NCBI RefSeq assembly: GCF_003710825.1
Contig: NZ_RHHQ01000023.1
Coordinates: 124,001 to 188,000, forward strand
Source of the DNA: Brevibacillus fluminis
Lineage (GTDB): Bacteria; Bacillota; Bacilli; Brevibacillales; Brevibacillaceae
Length of the DNA: 64,000 nucleotides
Direction: 5' to 3'
Part shown: in pieces, positions 62,135 through 64,000 of the stretch
Numbering within the stretch: the stretch's first letter is position 1
Layout: every line of letters begins with the position of its first letter
Made by a program: the position numbers and the translations under genes
The notes under the pieces: model-generated
Databases searched by the model: none
Seen by the model: the letters and a program-made list of their open reading frames with translations, nothing else
What the model was told of the DNA's origin: nothing

Positions 62135-62212
62135 GTCGTCCCCCCTTTAACAATTCGCATTATTGTTACTCTCAATCTGAAAGGTAGCTAATTATTTTTT
62201 TCAGAAAATGAG

Positions 62213-62265
62213 CAAAAAGAAAAGCCGAGAGAAATCTGAAAGAATCAATGATTTCTACTCGGCTT
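62213..62265 (-). terminator. terminator of the M16 peptidase gene
   Basis: On the minus strand AGCCGAG and GAAATC pair with GATTTC and CTCGGCT, followed by TTTCTTTTT. Confidence 0.75.
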
Positions 62266-62283
62266 CTGGTAATCATCTACCTC

Positions 62284-64000
62284 TTAACTCTGAAATAAAG
62301 GCAGTACCTCATTAAACCTGCTATGTTCCTCCTCTATTTTCTGTTCATTGCCGATGGTGCATCTGCTTCCGTATTCAAGCACCGCTTCAACAAGAGGAGC
62401 AAGACCGGCGATGTCTTCCACGCTCGTCATCAAGACCTCGTCTCTTTCTAATTGCAGATCTTCCATTGTAAAATTTTACAAATACAGGTAAAGGGAATGG
62501 TACCCTGCCATAGCTGGCGTCATTGGTGTGTCCAGTTCCTTGATGGCTCCGATAATATAGCGAGTCATTTCGGATTCTGTTGCCTCAAATGCGTTGATAA
62601 AACTCGGTGTCTGTTCGAACACTTTATAGGTTTTTTCCAAGTTCGGATCTCTGTAAGAAACCATATAGCTGTCTCCGTCCCGTTGGAAAGCGTTCATACA
62701 TCCATAAGCGCCTCCCTTAACCCTTATGTTGTTCCATAAGTAGTCAAACGACAAAATCATTTTTAATACGCGTAAAGAGCCAGTATAGGTAAAACCCTTT
62801 TCCAGAAAATTACCGGTTTGGGCTGCATATTGCACCTCTGAAGTGGTTTTAAACCCCTCATTCCGCAGGGAAGTATGGAAAACTACTTTATCTTTATCCT
62901 TCTCCACCTGATGAGTGAACAGTCCTGATTTCAGTTCGGCCACTAGCGGTTCCAACCTGGTGTATCCCTGTTCATCGGCAGTATAGCTGACCAGCATGTT
63001 CTCTGGTCTGAAAATGTGACGTACCAGTTCCTTCAGTGCAATAATGAGACGCTCCTGCTCTTCCTCAAAGTTCGTTTCAATACGCTCGACCAACTGATAA
63101 TGCGTAATACCGCTTACCAGGTCCTTGAAAGCAGCCATTTCGGAATGATATGAAAGGGCTCTCTTTATTGCCGTATTACTGCCTGAGGAGATAAGAATAC
63201 TCTGTTCTCTTGATTTCATCTCAGAGATAATTTCATAGATCCGTTTGGTGTCTTCAAACTTAGTTGTCAATATGATTTCCCGGATGATATCAAAGGCGAA
63301 GTCTAGTTTGTCATATAAGATTTTTGCATTGATTTCAAAAGTAGCCTTATATTTGTTAGCCTGTTTTGTATCTGCATAAGTACCGAGATCTGTGGAAATT
63401 CCACCTGAATTGATATGGATCTCGTTTGATAACTGTCTGAAGTCGTAGTGTTCTGTATCTAAAGCTCCCAATACTTGGCATAAAATTCCAGCGTAAGCTA
63501 GCAGCTCTACCGGCACCGCCTTCAAGTCAAATAAAATTCGCAAGTAGCCGATTCCATTTGTGAACATCTTGTGATGTAAGATCGTCGTTCCGTCCACATT
63601 TTTCAGGTCCTGGTAAAGTGCAGGAGCCTTGGAATTCATATCTTTCCTTGAGAGCATTGGTATGCTGGCACGCTGTTGTAAGGTTGAAGACTGATTCTGA
63701 TATGCTTTTAATGCATCTGTCCTCTCAACAATTCGCTGAATTTCATCACTGTTCAGACTGTCCCGATAGTTTTGCAGACGCATCTTCAGCTCAGCATCTT
63801 TTTTAGCATTCAAACCTTTCTCCGGAACCAAAACCACAATCGACGTATGAGTGTTCTTCAACAGATACGTATCCAACAGTTGTTCAAAAAATCCATTGTG
63901 CATTTTCGTTTTTAGGGCGGTGAATATGCGATTGGTCTCCAGGTGGACAAATGGAAAACGATGATCATAAAGCCAGCTGCCCAGCATTTTCAGGAAAAAA
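62284..64000 (-). pseudogene. M16C presequence-protease-like metallopeptidase, interrupted by an in-frame TAA (partial, runs off right edge)
   Basis: The frame is open from the window edge to a TAA at 62476-62478 and continues in the same frame to the true-looking end at 62284. The 5' part has the C-terminal half of M16C (PreP/Cym1-like) proteases: SRKDMNSKAPALYQDL, TTILHHKMFTNGIGYLRILFDL, SGGISTDLGTY, NIRVKGGAYGCM. After the TAA the protein reads NFTMEDLQLERDEVLMTSVE and LVEAVLEYGSR, the usual end of this family. A single-codon change from AAA or CAA to TAA explains the break. The catalytic HxxEH domain is outside the window. The shortened protein would lack about 65 residues of the last domain, so it may be inactive, unless read-through or an error is involved. 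Confidence 0.8.

Noticed and set aside
1-64000. CRISPR arrays, tRNA or rRNA genes, insertion sequences, prophage
   Set aside because: I read both strands for regular short repeats, cloverleaf-like sequences, transposase motifs and phage proteins and saw none that can be supported.

Overview
The window looks like chromosomal DNA of a low- to mid-GC, spore-forming Firmicute. Brevibacillus or a close relative in the Paenibacillaceae is my best guess, inferred from gene style and not from a marker gene. Supporting signs are a lysine riboswitch before dapA, strong AGGAGG-type ribosome sites, intrinsic terminators, a CcpA-type cre box and many lipoprotein peptide-binding proteins. Almost every gene lies on the minus strand. 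The exceptions are a catalase, a YCII-family protein, an M42 peptidase remnant and a few doubtful small ORFs.

Region by region. 1-3.2 kb: a CysJ-like sulfite reductase flavoprotein that starts without its flavodoxin domain (cut by the window edge), a divergent catalase, and a copper-amine-oxidase-like/NPCBM protein without a signal peptide. 3.5-10.8 kb: a self-contained sensory and uptake cassette. It has a Cache/PAS histidine kinase, an NtrC-type sigma-54 activator, an OpuAC-like binding lipoprotein, then a -24/-12 promoter driving a sodium:solute symporter and an AstE/AspA-like deacylase. 11-19.4 kb: mixed genes and relics (a copA tail joined in frame to a NirD-like protein, an N-truncated M42 peptidase), dapA with an L-box, threonine aldolase, a YtcJ-like amidohydrolase and a PepSY membrane protein.

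19.4-57.6 kb is an unusually dense peptide-salvage island with a strong D-amino-acid flavour. Block A (19.4-29.0 kb) runs from a YheO/DauR-like regulator through a D-threonine-aldolase/D-serine-dehydratase-like enzyme, ornithine cyclodeaminase-like protein, M19 dipeptidase, OppA, S12 serine hydrolase, esterase, PaiB and M42 aminopeptidase. Block B (29.6-42.8 kb) holds two paralogous peptide-binding proteins at its ends, two S12 hydrolases, OppBCDF, an M29 aminopeptidase, a TolC-like protein and an M19 dipeptidase; an upstream MerR regulator has a textbook 19-bp-spacer promoter, and the block start carries a cre box. Block C (47.5-57.6 kb) holds an M20 amidohydrolase, a VanX-like D-Ala-D-Ala dipeptidase, OppBCDF, a binding protein, an S12 hydrolase and DppA D-aminopeptidase, with a two-component system and a C39-like peptidase next to it. 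Together these could import peptides (probably murein or non-ribosomal peptides with D-residues), hydrolyse them and feed the amino acids to catabolism. Substrate specificity is inferred from families and context, not shown by the sequence.

57.7-64 kb: YCII protein, an FMN alpha-hydroxy-acid oxidase with an 11-nt C tract just past its stop, a decayed PAS-protein relic, an amidase, and an M16C peptidase (cut by the right edge) interrupted by an in-frame TAA. Several relics inside the island (an S12 fragment, a histidine-kinase tail, the copA and M42 remnants) show it has been rearranged by duplication and deletion.
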